A DNA stretch of 64,000 nt from Flagellimonas sediminis (GTDB taxonomy: Bacteria > Bacteroidota > Bacteroidia > Flavobacteriales > Flavobacteriaceae), in contig NZ_JAAAMI010000004.1 of the NCBI RefSeq assembly GCF_010500845.1, positions 62,001 through 126,000 on the forward strand. The letters run 5' to 3'. Numbering within the stretch: the first letter of the stretch is position 1; each line of letters opens with the position of its first letter. The notes under the pieces are model-generated. The model was not told where the DNA came from. It did no database searches and was given only the letters and a program-made list of their open reading frames with translations. This document shows positions 16,420-24,734 of this stretch, piece by piece. Made by a program: the position numbers and the translations under genes.

Positions 16420-18192
16420 CTATGCCACCTCTTCCGCCAAGAATTGGGCTGTATATAGATCGTTGTAGTACCCGCCTTTTTTAAGGAGTTCCTTGTGTGT
16501 TCCCACCTCTATGATCTTGCCTTCATCCATAACAATGATCTTGTCCGCCTTTTTGATGGTGGCCAATCGGTGCGCAATGATGATGGAAGTCCTACCTTCG
16601 GTAATCTTATCAGTGGCCTGTTGGATCAATAGTTCGGAATAGGTGTCCACAGAGGAAGTAGCCTCATCCAAAATCAAAATACTGGGGTTGCTCACATACG
16701 CCCTCAGGAATGCAATCAACTGTCGCTGTCCGCTGGAAAGCATGGTGCCACGCTCCTTCACATTGTATTGATACCCCCCGGGCAGACTGGAAATGAACTC
16801 GTGCACTCCAATTTGCTTGGCCGCTGCCTCCACTTGTTCCGTGGTTATGGATTCATCACGGAGGGAAATGTTATGCGCAATGGTATCCGCAAAAAGGAAC
16901 ACATCCTGGAGCACAATGGCAATATGGGACCGCAACGAACGTAAGGTATACTCCTTGATATCGATGCCATCTACCAAAATATGCCCTGAATCGATTTCGT
17001 AAAAGCGGTTGAGCAAGTTAATGATAGTGGACTTTCCGGCTCCTGTGGCACCCACAATGGCCACGGTCTCCCCTGCTTTCACCTGGAAGGAAATTCCATG
17101 TAATACTTCTTCATCCTTCACATAGCTAAAACGTACGTCTTTGAATTCAATATCGCCCATCACATCTTTTTTCTCCAAACTACCTTCATCGGCAATGTGG
17201 CTATCCGTATCCAAAATTTTGAAAACACGGCCAGCCGCTACCATTCCCATTTGTAGGGTATTGAATTTATCCGCAATCTGTCGCAACGGACGGAACAAAA
17301 GATCCATCAGGAAAAAGAAGGCCACAATAGCTCCTTTGTTGTCCAAGCTTACGTTTTCAATATTCTGGACCACCCCAAAATACACCACCAGACCAATTCC
17401 GATGGAGTTGGAGATTTCCGCGACCGGAAAGAAGATGGAGTTGTACCAAACCGTTTTTAACCACGCATTCTGATGCTTTTCATTGATAGCCCTGAACTTT
17501 TCCTTTTCAATTTCCTCACGATTGAACAACTGTACGATCTTCATCCCTGCAATGCGTTCCTGCACAAAGGAATTGAGGTTGGCCACTTGGGAACGTACCT
17601 CTATGAAGGCTACTTTCATGGCTTGTTGAAAGAGTCGAGTGGCAATCAATATCACCGGAAGAATGGCAAATACGATCAAAGCCAATTTCCAATTGATGGC
17701 TAGCATTATAATGGCCGCCGAAATCATTTTGAGCACATCGGCCACGATCATAAAAAATCCTTGGCTGAAAATTTCCCCTATACGTTGCATATCGGCCACC
17801 GCACGGGTAACCAAAACCCCTATGGAGGAGTTGTCAAAATAGGTCATTTTAAAGCTGGTCATCTTTTCGAACAGGCGGATCCGAATATCACGGATCACCG
17901 ACTCGCCCAAAAGGTTCGCATAATAATTGAACAGTAATTGGGTAATTACCTGGCCCAACAAGAAGATGAGCATCCACATGACAGCGGTGAGCAATTGCTG
18001 TCCATCCTTGTTTTCCAGGGAATCATTGATGATGTTTTTCACCAAAATTGGAATACCTATGGCAAATGCTGCTGACAAAATGGCCACAAGTGCCACCAAC
18101 CAAAATATACCCCTGTAGGGTTTAGTGTGTGCAAAAATCCGTTTGAACAACCTAAAGTCGAACGCTTTACCTACATCATCAGTTTTGCTCAT
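16420..18192 (-). CDS. ABC exporter, fused permease and ATPase (MsbA/multidrug type)
   Basis: A 590-residue half-transporter. Residues about 25-330 form the six-helix ABC transmembrane domain. The ATPase domain has Walker A GATGAGKST, Q-loop VLQDVFLFADT, signature MLSSGQRQLIAFLRA, Walker B SILILDEATSSVD and H-loop IIAHRLATIK, all intact. It should work as a homodimer exporting lipid or a hydrophobic compound; the substrate cannot be read from sequence. The start overlaps truA by 14 nt, so the two are one transcript. Confidence 0.93.
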   Translation of the reverse strand: MSKTDDVGKAFDFRLFKRIFAHTKPYRGIFWLVALVAILSAAFAIGIPILVKNIINDSLENKDGQQLLTAVMWMLIFLLGQVITQLLFNYYANLLGESVIRDIRIRLFEKMTSFKMTYFDNSSIGVLVTRAVADMQRIGEIFSQGFFMIVADVLKMISAAIIMLAINWKLALIVFAILPVILIATRLFQQAMKVAFIEVRSQVANLNSFVQERIAGMKIVQLFNREEIEKEKFRAINEKHQNAWLKTVWYNSIFFPVAEISNSIGIGLVVYFGVVQNIENVSLDNKGAIVAFFFLMDLLFRPLRQIADKFNTLQMGMVAAGRVFKILDTDSHIADEGSLEKKDVMGDIEFKDVRFSYVKDEEVLHGISFQVKAGETVAIVGATGAGKSTIINLLNRFYEIDSGHILVDGIDIKEYTLRSLRSHIAIVLQDVFLFADTIAHNISLRDESITTEQVEAAAKQIGVHEFISSLPGGYQYNVKERGTMLSSGQRQLIAFLRAYVSNPSILILDEATSSVDTYSELLIQQATDKITEGRTSIIIAHRLATIKKADKIIVMDEGKIIEVGTHKELLKKGGYYNDLYTAQFLAEEVA

Positions 18193-18931
18193 TAAATAGC
18201 TCTTTTGGATATAAAACCTTTGTCAAATATAAACCTTTTGCTGGGACGGAAACCCCTGCCTCACCCCTATCCTTACTTTCGATTACCGAATGGATGTCTT
18301 CCGGCTTCATCTTGCCCAACCCGACTTCCAATAAGGTCCCGACCACCGCACGGACCATGTTCCGCAAAAATCGATCGGCGGTGATGGTGAACACCCAAAT
18401 ATCCCCCCGATCTTCCCAAAATGCCTTCCGAACATCACAGGTATAGGATTTCACATCGGTATTCGATTTGGAAAAACTTTCAAAATCCTTGTGTTCCAAT
18501 AATAACTGGGCCGCCGTGTTCATGGCCTCCATATCCAAAGGATATTTCACCAAATGGGCATGATCCAAGTAAAATGGGTTCTTTTCCCGAACTACCCAGT
18601 ATTCATAAGCACGTTCATAGGCGTCAAACCTTGCATGGGCACTGGGAATCATTCTATAAATTTTTTGCACGGCGATATCTTCCGGTAGGAACGAATTCAG
18701 CCTAAAAGCCAATTCCTCAGGATCTTCAATACCGGAATGATCAAAATGGGCGAACATTTGTTTGGCATGTACCCCGGCATCCGTTCTTCCTGCACCGACC
18801 ACTTCCAATTTTTCCCTCAACAAGGTAGAAAGGGCTTTTTCCAAAACAGCCTGCACGGTAATGGCATTGGGCTGTACCTGCCACCCATGGTATGCTTTAC
18901 CGAAATAGGAAAATTGGATGAAATATCTCAA
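18179..18931 (-). CDS. truA: tRNA pseudouridine(38-40) synthase TruA
   Basis: A 250-residue enzyme converting uridines 38-40 of tRNA anticodon arms to pseudouridine. The catalytic motif VVGAGRTDAGVHAKQ contains the essential Asp. Other family marks are YFGKAYHGWQVQPNAITVQ at the N-terminus, NSFLPEDIAV, FDAYERAYEYWV, DFESFSKSNTDVKSY and DRFLRNMVRAVVGTL. Full length. It precedes the ABC exporter with a 14-nt overlap and is divergent from a YfcE-type phosphodiesterase. Confidence 0.96.
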   Translation of the reverse strand: MRYFIQFSYFGKAYHGWQVQPNAITVQAVLEKALSTLLREKLEVVGAGRTDAGVHAKQMFAHFDHSGIEDPEELAFRLNSFLPEDIAVQKIYRMIPSAHARFDAYERAYEYWVVREKNPFYLDHAHLVKYPLDMEAMNTAAQLLLEHKDFESFSKSNTDVKSYTCDVRKAFWEDRGDIWVFTITADRFLRNMVRAVVGTLLEVGLGKMKPEDIHSVIESKDRGEAGVSVPAKGLYLTKVLYPKELFNEQN

Positions 18932-19019
18932 AGGAATCCCTTACTTTTAAGTCGATAAAGATAATCCAATCCCTTCCAACATTTTTCCAGCCCTGTTTTT
19001 TTAGCATATTTTTAGCGTT

Positions 19020-19514
19020 ATGACCAAGATTTTGTTGCTTTCCGACACCCATGGACATATGGACGATATCATCCTTAAATATGCTGCGCAGGCCGATGAA
19101 ATATGGCATGCTGGAGACATCGGAAGTCTATCGGTCACGGATCAATTGAAGGCTTTGAAACCGGTAAGGGGCGTGCACGGCAATATCGATGACCATGTGA
19201 TCCAAATGACATTTCCCGAAAACAATAGGTTCCTATGCGAAGAGGTAGATGTTTGGATCACGCACATTGGTGGTTATCCCAATCGGTACAATGTGCGGAT
19301 CCGAGAGGAAATCAAAAGGAATCCGCCCAAATTGTTCATTTGTGGCCATTCCCATATTTTAAAGGTGATGTTCGATAAAAAATTGGACTTGCTACACATG
19401 AATCCGGGTGCTTGTGGCAAGCAGGGGTTCCATCAGGTGCGGACTATGCTACGCTTTGTGATCCACGGGGACAAGATCACGGATTTGGAAGTGATCGAAT
19501 TGGGAAAAAGATAA
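19020..19514 (+). CDS. YfcE/MJ0936-type metallophosphoesterase
   Basis: A 164-residue calcineurin-like phosphodiesterase. Metal-binding motifs in order: LLSDTHGH (Asp, His), HAGDIGS (Asp), VHGNIDD (Asn), WITHIGG (His) and FICGHSHILK (His pair). This is the short single-domain form that hydrolyses phosphodiesters; the physiological substrate is unknown. No signal peptide. A hairpin sits 15 nt after its stop, though the T-run favours the opposite strand. Confidence 0.9.
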   Translation: MTKILLLSDTHGHMDDIILKYAAQADEIWHAGDIGSLSVTDQLKALKPVRGVHGNIDDHVIQMTFPENNRFLCEEVDVWITHIGGYPNRYNVRIREEIKRNPPKLFICGHSHILKVMFDKKLDLLHMNPGACGKQGFHQVRTMLRFVIHGDKITDLEVIELGKR

Positions 19515-19528
19515 TCTTTAAAATCAAA

Positions 19529-19550
19529 AATCCCGACCAAGGCCGGGATT
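19529..19550 (-). terminator. Terminator after the DUF4293 gene
   Basis: AATCCCG (19529-19535) pairs with CGGGATT (19544-19550). Read on the minus strand the hairpin is followed by TTTTTGATTTT, so it ends the DUF4293 transcript; it may also slow the convergent phosphoesterase transcript. Confidence 0.8.
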
Positions 19551-19581
19551 CTTTCGCACTAATACTACTAAGATGTTAGGT

Positions 19582-19992
19582 TCAACGCAAGCGATCAACA
19601 GATTTTACAAGATCTTCATCCTTTTTGATAGCCCTGTTGGCCAGGACCAGAAAAACGATAGAAAATACAGGAATCAGCATCCCAATACCCTTCTCAGAAA
19701 CTACAGTTCCTCCGGATAGACTTAGCGATCGATAAACGAAAAATCCTAGTAAAAAAAGGTCCAATATCATATTCAATCTGTTCACCACAAATTGATTTTG
19801 TCTGTTTTTATACATCAAAATTGAAACGACCGCCAACACGGCCGAAACGTAAAAAACGATGCTCACCAATACTTCATCCTGTGCAAACACCTCTTTACCT
19901 CCCACTTCTACCCAAAGATTCAGAAAAAAGGGAAGCACCCCTACCAACAGGGCCACAACCAGCAAAAAAAACGTCTGAATTCGTTGAATCAT
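19582..19992 (-). CDS. DUF4293 membrane protein
   Basis: A 136-residue inner-membrane protein of the DUF4293 family found in Bacteroidota. I start it at the ATG at 19992 (MIQRIQTFFLLVVALLVG), which matches the family's usual MIQRIQ start; an in-frame TTG six codons upstream is less likely. Four transmembrane helices are visible (about 7-25, 42-61, 70-90, 106-124) with a short basic C-terminus. The function is unknown. It is divergent from rho and ends at a strong hairpin. Confidence 0.88.
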   Translation of the reverse strand: MIQRIQTFFLLVVALLVGVLPFFLNLWVEVGGKEVFAQDEVLVSIVFYVSAVLAVVSILMYKNRQNQFVVNRLNMILDLFLLGFFVYRSLSLSGGTVVSEKGIGMLIPVFSIVFLVLANRAIKKDEDLVKSVDRLR

Positions 19993-20014
19993 TGTGCAAA
20001 TCGATTTCAAAATG

Positions 20015-20022
20015 CAAAAATA
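20015..20022 (-). promoter_or_regulatory. Candidate -7 element (TATTTTTG) for the DUF4293 gene
   Basis: On the minus strand the sequence TATTTTTG matches TAnnTTTG and lies 22 nt before the ATG. The -33 region is not clear. Confidence 0.45.
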
Positions 20023-20183
20023 GACGTCTTTTTGATAACTGTAGCGTTAATCTTCAAAAATTATTTGTATTATTGTGCTGTTATTAGCAAAGCACCTACC
20101 TAGGAAAACTTTCCTCCAGTAGCACCCAAATAACTTTTACTTCAATATTCAGAATTACACAAGTCTAACTTATTCTTTACTTA

Positions 20184-21827
20184 ATGTTCGAGATTTCCGA
20201 TCTAAAAGCTAAAAAGCTTCCTGAATTGCAAGATATTGCGAAGGATCTTAATGTTCCCAAATTCAAAACCCTCAAAAAACTGGACTTGGTATACCAAATC
20301 CTTGATGTTCAAGCCTCTAACCCAAAGGCAGTTGCGGAAACCGTGGCAACTCCGGACATCAAAACCGATACTAAACCAAAACGTGTCAGAACGCCACGAC
20401 CCAATAACGACCAAAAGGCCAAAACCGAAATTGTTCCCGAAAAGAAACCAATAGCAGAAGTTGCTGAAAAAAAGGAGGATACAAAGGAACACCCCCCTAA
20501 AAAGGAAAACAAACAGGGTAATCCCCAAAAGAACCAAAATAACAACAGGAGGACGAACCAAAACCAAAATCCCAATCAGAATCCTAACCAAAATCAGAAT
20601 ATAAATCCAAACCAGAACAGTCACCACGATAAGAAGAACAGCCACCACGATAAAAAGAACAGCAACTTTGACAAAGACCTAAAAAATAGGTACAAAGAAC
20701 CTGAATTTGAATTCGACAGCATTATTGAAAGTGAAGGGGTGTTGGACATTATGCAGGATGGTTATGGGTTCCTAAGATCTTCGGATTACAACTACCTTTC
20801 ATCCCCTGACGATATTTATGTATCCCAATCCCAGATCCGTTTGTTCGGACTAAAATCCGGGGATACTGTTTTAGGGAACATAAGACCTCCAAAAGAAGGT
20901 GAAAAATATTTTCCTTTGATCAAGGTGAACAAAATCAACGGCCTTGACCCTCAAGTGGTCAGGGACAGGGTTTCCTTTGAACACTTGACCCCCTTGTTCC
21001 CTAAGGAAAAATTTAAATTGGCAGAAAAACAGAGCACCATTTCCACTAGGATCATGGACCTGTTCTCCCCTATCGGAAAAGGACAAAGGGGCATGATCGT
21101 ATCCCAGCCAAAAACGGGTAAGACCATGTTGTTGAAGGACATTGCCAATGCCATTGCGGCCAACCACCCAGAGGTTTACCAGATCATTCTATTAATTGAT
21201 GAAAGACCTGAGGAGGTAACCGATATGCAACGTAATGTTCGCGGGGAAGTGGTTGCCTCTACTTTTGACAAAGAAGCTTCTGAACACGTAAAAGTTGCCA
21301 ACATTGTTTTGGACAAAGCAAAAAGATTGGTAGAATGCGGCCATGATGTGGTGATCCTTTTGGACTCCATCACGCGATTGGCACGTGCCTACAACACCGT
21401 ACAACCAGCGTCTGGTAAAGTATTGAGTGGTGGTGTGGATGCCAACGCCCTGCACAAACCAAAACGATTCTTCGGAGCGGCCAGGAACATTGAAAATGGA
21501 GGGTCTCTTTCCATCATTGCCACGGCCCTTACCGAAACCGGATCCAAAATGGACGAGGTGATCTTTGAGGAATTCAAAGGTACCGGTAACATGGAACTTC
21601 AGTTGGATCGTAGGATTTCCAACAGAAGGATTTTCCCTGCCATTGACCTGATTTCTTCCTCAACCCGAAGGGACGATCTTTTGTTGGATGAAAACACCAT
21701 TCAGCGCATGTGGATCCTTAGAAAATACCTTGCCGACATGAACCCAGTGGAAGCCATGGAATTTATGGAGCAACGTATTAAGCAAACGCGAAACAACGAA
21801 GAATTTTTACTCACAATGAACGAGTAG
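20184..21827 (+). CDS. rho: Transcription termination factor Rho with N/Q-rich insert
   Basis: A 547-residue Rho, about 130 longer than the E. coli protein. Residues 1-40 are the Rho_N helical domain ([20 protein letters not shown]). Residues about 50-170 are a disordered K/E then N/Q-rich insert with NQNPNQ-type repeats and the tandem unit SHHDKKN. Then follow the RNA-binding cold-shock-like domain ([20 protein letters not shown]) and the ATPase with Walker [12 protein letters not shown], Walker [17 protein letters not shown] and the Q/R-loop regions. The enzyme is an RNA helicase that ends untranslated transcripts. It has a strong terminator of its own. Confidence 0.97.
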   Translation: MFEISDLKAKKLPELQDIAKDLNVPKFKTLKKLDLVYQILDVQASNPKAVAETVATPDIKTDTKPKRVRTPRPNNDQKAKTEIVPEKKPIAEVAEKKEDTKEHPPKKENKQGNPQKNQNNNRRTNQNQNPNQNPNQNQNINPNQNSHHDKKNSHHDKKNSNFDKDLKNRYKEPEFEFDSIIESEGVLDIMQDGYGFLRSSDYNYLSSPDDIYVSQSQIRLFGLKSGDTVLGNIRPPKEGEKYFPLIKVNKINGLDPQVVRDRVSFEHLTPLFPKEKFKLAEKQSTISTRIMDLFSPIGKGQRGMIVSQPKTGKTMLLKDIANAIAANHPEVYQIILLIDERPEEVTDMQRNVRGEVVASTFDKEASEHVKVANIVLDKAKRLVECGHDVVILLDSITRLARAYNTVQPASGKVLSGGVDANALHKPKRFFGAARNIENGGSLSIIATALTETGSKMDEVIFEEFKGTGNMELQLDRRISNRRIFPAIDLISSSTRRDDLLLDENTIQRMWILRKYLADMNPVEAMEFMEQRIKQTRNNEEFLLTMNE

Positions 21828-21852
21828 TAAAAATCTAAATATCAATAACTTA

Positions 21853-21882
21853 AAAACCCTTCAAAATTTCTTGAAGGGTTTT
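21853..21882 (+). terminator. Terminator of rho
   Basis: Twelve base pairs, AAAACCCTTCAA (21853-21864) with TTGAAGGGTTTT (21871-21882), a 6-nt loop and a run of T running into the stem end. It lies 26 nt after the rho stop. Confidence 0.93.
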
Positions 21883-21957
21883 TTGTTGACCCAATTTAAA
21901 GAAAAGACATATCTTTAAATTGGTTTCCTCAAAACTGAACTATAAATTACTTATACC

Positions 21958-22617
21958 ATGAAAAACAACAGAAAAGTTGCTCTTGCTTTTTTAAGCATCT
22001 TTGTGCTTTTTTTGGGTGCATGCCAACAAGGACCCAAAAAGGATGAACCTAGGAATTCAGAACCTCCCCAAGAAGAAAAAGTGTCTCCACCAGAAGGGAT
22101 CATTTCTTTGGAAGAATCCAAATCCCTGTACGATAATTACACCAAGAACAGGGTGGACATGATTCACCAATACGAAGCGGAACGCAGTCCTGATACCAAA
22201 TTTGAGGCAGCCAGATTCACCTCTTTCACCTATGCGGAAATTAAACAATACATGGCTTATATTGAGCAAGAGGCAAGTATGGCCAATGTGGAAATTTCTT
22301 CACTTCGGTTTTACTTTGCCAACTATCCCGATAAAGAACATTTCCCTGATGGAAAGAAAATTGTACATCCTAGGCAAAATTCCATGTTCATCGTTCCTAC
22401 CATGAAAGTAGATGGCGAGGATTATGGATTTTATATTGGTGCGGACGGAAAAGCAAAATTGATTAAAGATGCTGTAGGCACCAAGGGAATGGGACAAAAC
22501 TCGATTGACGGGGAAAAATCCTATGCCAGTTTTGCTCCAACACTATTCCAGACAGGAGATAAAAGTTTGGATTTGAACCATGGTGGATCAGGACCACCAC
22601 CTTTCACCGATTTTTAA
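21958..22617 (+). CDS. Lipoprotein of unknown function
   Basis: A 219-residue lipoprotein with signal peptide and lipobox FLGAC (Cys22), followed by a charged, proline-rich linker (about 24-48) and a globular part. Within it, the stretch FTSFTYAEIKQYMAYIEQEA and the later SSLRFYFANYPD look like a conserved family core. The C-terminus is glycine/proline-rich (HGGSGPPPFTDF). No known domain recognised. It ends 6 nt before the first of two paralogous membrane proteins, so the genes are probably one transcript, and the lipoprotein may be their periplasmic partner. Confidence 0.75.
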   Translation: MKNNRKVALAFLSIFVLFLGACQQGPKKDEPRNSEPPQEEKVSPPEGIISLEESKSLYDNYTKNRVDMIHQYEAERSPDTKFEAARFTSFTYAEIKQYMAYIEQEASMANVEISSLRFYFANYPDKEHFPDGKKIVHPRQNSMFIVPTMKVDGEDYGFYIGADGKAKLIKDAVGTKGMGQNSIDGEKSYASFAPTLFQTGDKSLDLNHGGSGPPPFTDF

Positions 22618-22623
22618 TGGAAT

Positions 22624-23313
22624 ATGCTTGAAGGACTGATTGATAATTTAATCGAGCACTTTTATTTGCCCCTCTATCTAGTTACATGGATTGTTGCAGT
22701 AGTGAGGTATAGGACATATTTTGACACACCGTTGAAGTATCTTCCCATGATTATTATTTATACATTTTTCACAGAACTTTTGGGGGTTCTGATAAAGTAC
22801 AATAACAACTTTCAGTTTTTCTCCGATGATCGTTATACGTGGCATAATGTGATCATCTATAACATTTATCAGCTTGTTTTCTTTCTTTTTTTCTTTGAAG
22901 TCTACCGAAAAGTACTGGATAAGAGAATCAACAAAAAAATGATTTTCTACTTTAACATTGTTTGTACATTGTCCTATATAGTGAATGCCATTGCCTACAA
23001 TCCTTTACATAATCAAACCACATATGCACACATTATAGGTTCATTAATGTTGGTGTTCATTATTGTGCAATATCTAAAGGAAAAATACACTGAAGGAAAT
23101 TCGCAGCCCTTAAAGTTCAACCTGTTGTTTTGGATAAGCATTGGATTACTGGTTTTTTATCTCTCGTTCCCTTTAATATTGTTTATCTACATGCTTAAAG
23201 TAGATCTTTGGATTTTAGCCTACTTCAGACCTATTTTACTTATTTCCATTGCATTAATGTATGCATTTATCATCTTCGGACTTTTAATGGGAAAAAGAAA
23301 AGCCTTCCGATAG
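22624..23313 (+). CDS. Seven-helix membrane protein, unknown family (copy 1)
   Basis: A 229-residue integral membrane protein with about seven predicted helices (about 12-28, 37-55, 75-94, 105-122, 135-150, 164-189, 196-222) and basic ends. It is a clear paralogue of the next gene. Shared blocks include VAVVRYRT-FDTPLKY near helix 1, TELLG in helix 2, FQFFS and WHNVII before helix 3, and a C-terminal basic tail after a short glycine-containing motif (LLMGKRKAFR). I do not recognise the family. The lipoprotein upstream is 6 nt away and the hairpin at 23333-23357 follows. Confidence 0.75.
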   Translation: MLEGLIDNLIEHFYLPLYLVTWIVAVVRYRTYFDTPLKYLPMIIIYTFFTELLGVLIKYNNNFQFFSDDRYTWHNVIIYNIYQLVFFLFFFEVYRKVLDKRINKKMIFYFNIVCTLSYIVNAIAYNPLHNQTTYAHIIGSLMLVFIIVQYLKEKYTEGNSQPLKFNLLFWISIGLLVFYLSFPLILFIYMLKVDLWILAYFRPILLISIALMYAFIIFGLLMGKRKAFR

Positions 23314-23332
23314 TAAAAAACGATTTAAATAT

Positions 23333-23357
23333 AAACGCCTCTTTTTCGGGGGCGTTT
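23333..23357 (+). terminator. Terminator after the first seven-helix gene
   Basis: AAACGCC (23333-23339) pairs with GGCGTTT (23351-23357) across an 11-nt loop that can pair further, followed by a T-run. It separates the two paralogous genes. Confidence 0.85.
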
Positions 23358-23417
23358 TTTATTGTGTACATTTAAGTCCCAACCAAAACCAATGTAGAAC
23401 AGCTGCCACGGACCACA

Positions 23418-24104
23418 ATGGAGGAGTTTTATAATTTTATCACCGAACAATACTTTCTGCCTTTTTATATTATTGTATGGCTAGTGGCCGTAGTCCGTTA
23501 CCGCACTTTTTTTGATACACCGCTCAAATACTATCCCATCTACCTCATGTATACCTTTTTAACGGAATTGTTGGGATATTTGGTAACGCACACGGATCAA
23601 TTTCAATTCTTTTCGGAGAAAAAATACGATTGGCACAATGTGATCATCTTCAACATTTACTCCGTGATAGCCTTTTCCTTTTTCTTTTACATCTATTGGA
23701 AGGTTTTACAGAGTAAAAAACACAAAAGGTGGGTGGCTTATGGAGGATTGATCAGTTTGCTTTCCTATTTAATCAGTTTGTTCTTTCAAGATCCGTTGCA
23801 TATGAACCTGTACTATGCAGACTTGATTGCCTCCATGGTTTTATTATTCGATATCGGACTTTACATCAAAGAAAAGCGAAGTGAAGAAGGAACATATCCA
23901 ATAAAAAATAACCTCATGTTCTGGACCACTTTGGGCCTATCGGTTTTTCATGCCATTTTCCCTTATCTGTTCCTAATTGCTTATGAAGCTCCATTGATCT
24001 GGGCCAAACTCCAACTACGGGAAGTTTTGAAAGTACTGATCATTTTCATGTACGGAACCTTTATGATCGGTGCCCTTTTGGGAAGACGTTCTTCCTTCCG
24101 GTAA
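23418..24104 (+). CDS. Seven-helix membrane protein, unknown family (copy 2)
   Basis: A 228-residue paralogue of the preceding gene with the same seven-helix layout. Identical or near-identical blocks: VAVVRYRTFFDTPLKYYPIY, FLTELLGYL, DQFQFFSEKKYDWHNVIIFN, and the C-terminal ending LLGRRSSFR. Helix interiors have diverged much more than the loops, so the conserved loop residues probably matter for function. The gene has its own spacer of 104 nt with a terminator before it, so it may be separately transcribed. Function unknown. Confidence 0.75.
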   Translation: MEEFYNFITEQYFLPFYIIVWLVAVVRYRTFFDTPLKYYPIYLMYTFLTELLGYLVTHTDQFQFFSEKKYDWHNVIIFNIYSVIAFSFFFYIYWKVLQSKKHKRWVAYGGLISLLSYLISLFFQDPLHMNLYYADLIASMVLLFDIGLYIKEKRSEEGTYPIKNNLMFWTTLGLSVFHAIFPYLFLIAYEAPLIWAKLQLREVLKVLIIFMYGTFMIGALLGRRSSFR

Positions 24105-24118
24105 GTACAAAAAACAAA

Positions 24119-24141
24119 AACGCCCCCAAATTGGAGGCGTT
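24119..24141 (-). terminator. Terminator of rpsT, probably bidirectional
   Basis: AACGCCCCCAA (24119-24129) pairs with TTGGAGGCGTT (24131-24141) with one mismatch near the loop. On the minus strand a TTTTTGTTTTTTG tract follows, so it fits the end of rpsT; on plus it sits 14 nt after the second seven-helix gene. Confidence 0.85.
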
Positions 24142-24166
24142 CTTCAATATATTTTTCGCATAAGGC

Positions 24167-24418
24167 TTACATAGCAGCAACCTTGCTCATCAACTTGCTC
24201 TTAAGGTTCGCTGCCTTGTTGTTATGGATTATGTTGCGCTTGGCCAACTTATCGATCATACCAACCACAGTGGGCAACAAAGCCTCAGCGGCCTTTTTAT
24301 CTTCTTCACCACGTAATTTTTTGATGGCATTACGCACGGTTTTGTGCTGATACCTATTACGCAAACGTACCGCTTCGTTTCTTCTGATTCTCTTTAATGC
24401 TGACTTATGGTTTGCCAT
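24167..24418 (-). CDS. rpsT: 30S ribosomal protein S20
   Basis: An 83-residue basic protein with the S20 pattern: [20 protein letters not shown] at the N-terminus, [20 protein letters not shown] in the middle helix, and [20 protein letters not shown] near the C-terminus. It binds 16S rRNA in the body of the small subunit. Two tRNA-Glu genes lie directly upstream on the same strand, and no separate promoter was found between them and rpsT, so read-through from the tRNA promoter is plausible. Confidence 0.97.
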   Translation of the reverse strand: MANHKSALKRIRRNEAVRLRNRYQHKTVRNAIKKLRGEEDKKAAEALLPTVVGMIDKLAKRNIIHNNKAANLKSKLMSKVAAM

Positions 24419-24452
24419 TATCTTAAATTATACTTTGTAAATTCCTTTTTTG

Positions 24453-24524
24453 TAGCCCGTAGGGGAATCGAACCCCTGTTACCAGGATGAAAACCTGGCG
24501 TCCTAACCCCTAGACGAACGGGCC
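24453..24524 (-). tRNA. tRNA-Glu (anticodon UUC), downstream copy
   Basis: On the minus strand the 72-nt sequence folds as a cloverleaf: acceptor stem GGCCCGT with ACGGGCT, anticodon stem GCCAGG/CCTGGT with loop TTTTCAT giving anticodon TTC, and T-loop GGTTCGATTCC. The CCA end is not encoded. Identical over its length to the copy at 24585. Confidence 0.97.
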
Positions 24525-24584
24525 ATTTAAATTTTAAATTTGGAAGTTAAAACTCCCAAAGAACACCATGTCTATTGAACTTTG

Positions 24585-24656
24585 TAGCCCGTAGGGGAAT
24601 CGAACCCCTGTTACCAGGATGAAAACCTGGCGTCCTAACCCCTAGACGAACGGGCC
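24585..24656 (-). tRNA. tRNA-Glu (anticodon UUC), upstream copy
   Basis: Same 72-nt sequence as the other copy, 60 nt away. It lies closest to the promoter at 24678-24707, so the pair is probably one precursor cut by tRNA-processing enzymes. The duplication matters for translation dosage of Glu codons GAA/GAG. Confidence 0.97.
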
Positions 24657-24677
24657 ATGGTTGCACAATTGCGGATG

Positions 24678-24707
24678 CAAAAATACAACTATTTTTAAGT
24701 CTTGCAA
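24678..24707 (-). promoter_or_regulatory. Bacteroidota-type promoter of the tRNA-Glu pair
   Basis: On the minus strand: TTG (24705-24707), a 19-bp spacer, then TATTTTTG (24678-24685), an exact fit to the TTG-N19-TAnnTTTG consensus of Bacteroidota. The predicted start of transcription is about 15 nt before the tRNA 5' end at 24656. Confidence 0.8.
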
Positions 24708-24734
24708 CAGTAAAATATAATTTTTACAACCTAA

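Noticed and set aside
20202-20648. 148-codon minus-strand frame in rho
   Set aside because: Valine/leucine-rich shadow created by the N/Q-rich repeat of rho.
24525-24584. Second promoter between the two tRNA genes
   Set aside because: No TAnnTTTG element in this 60-bp spacer.
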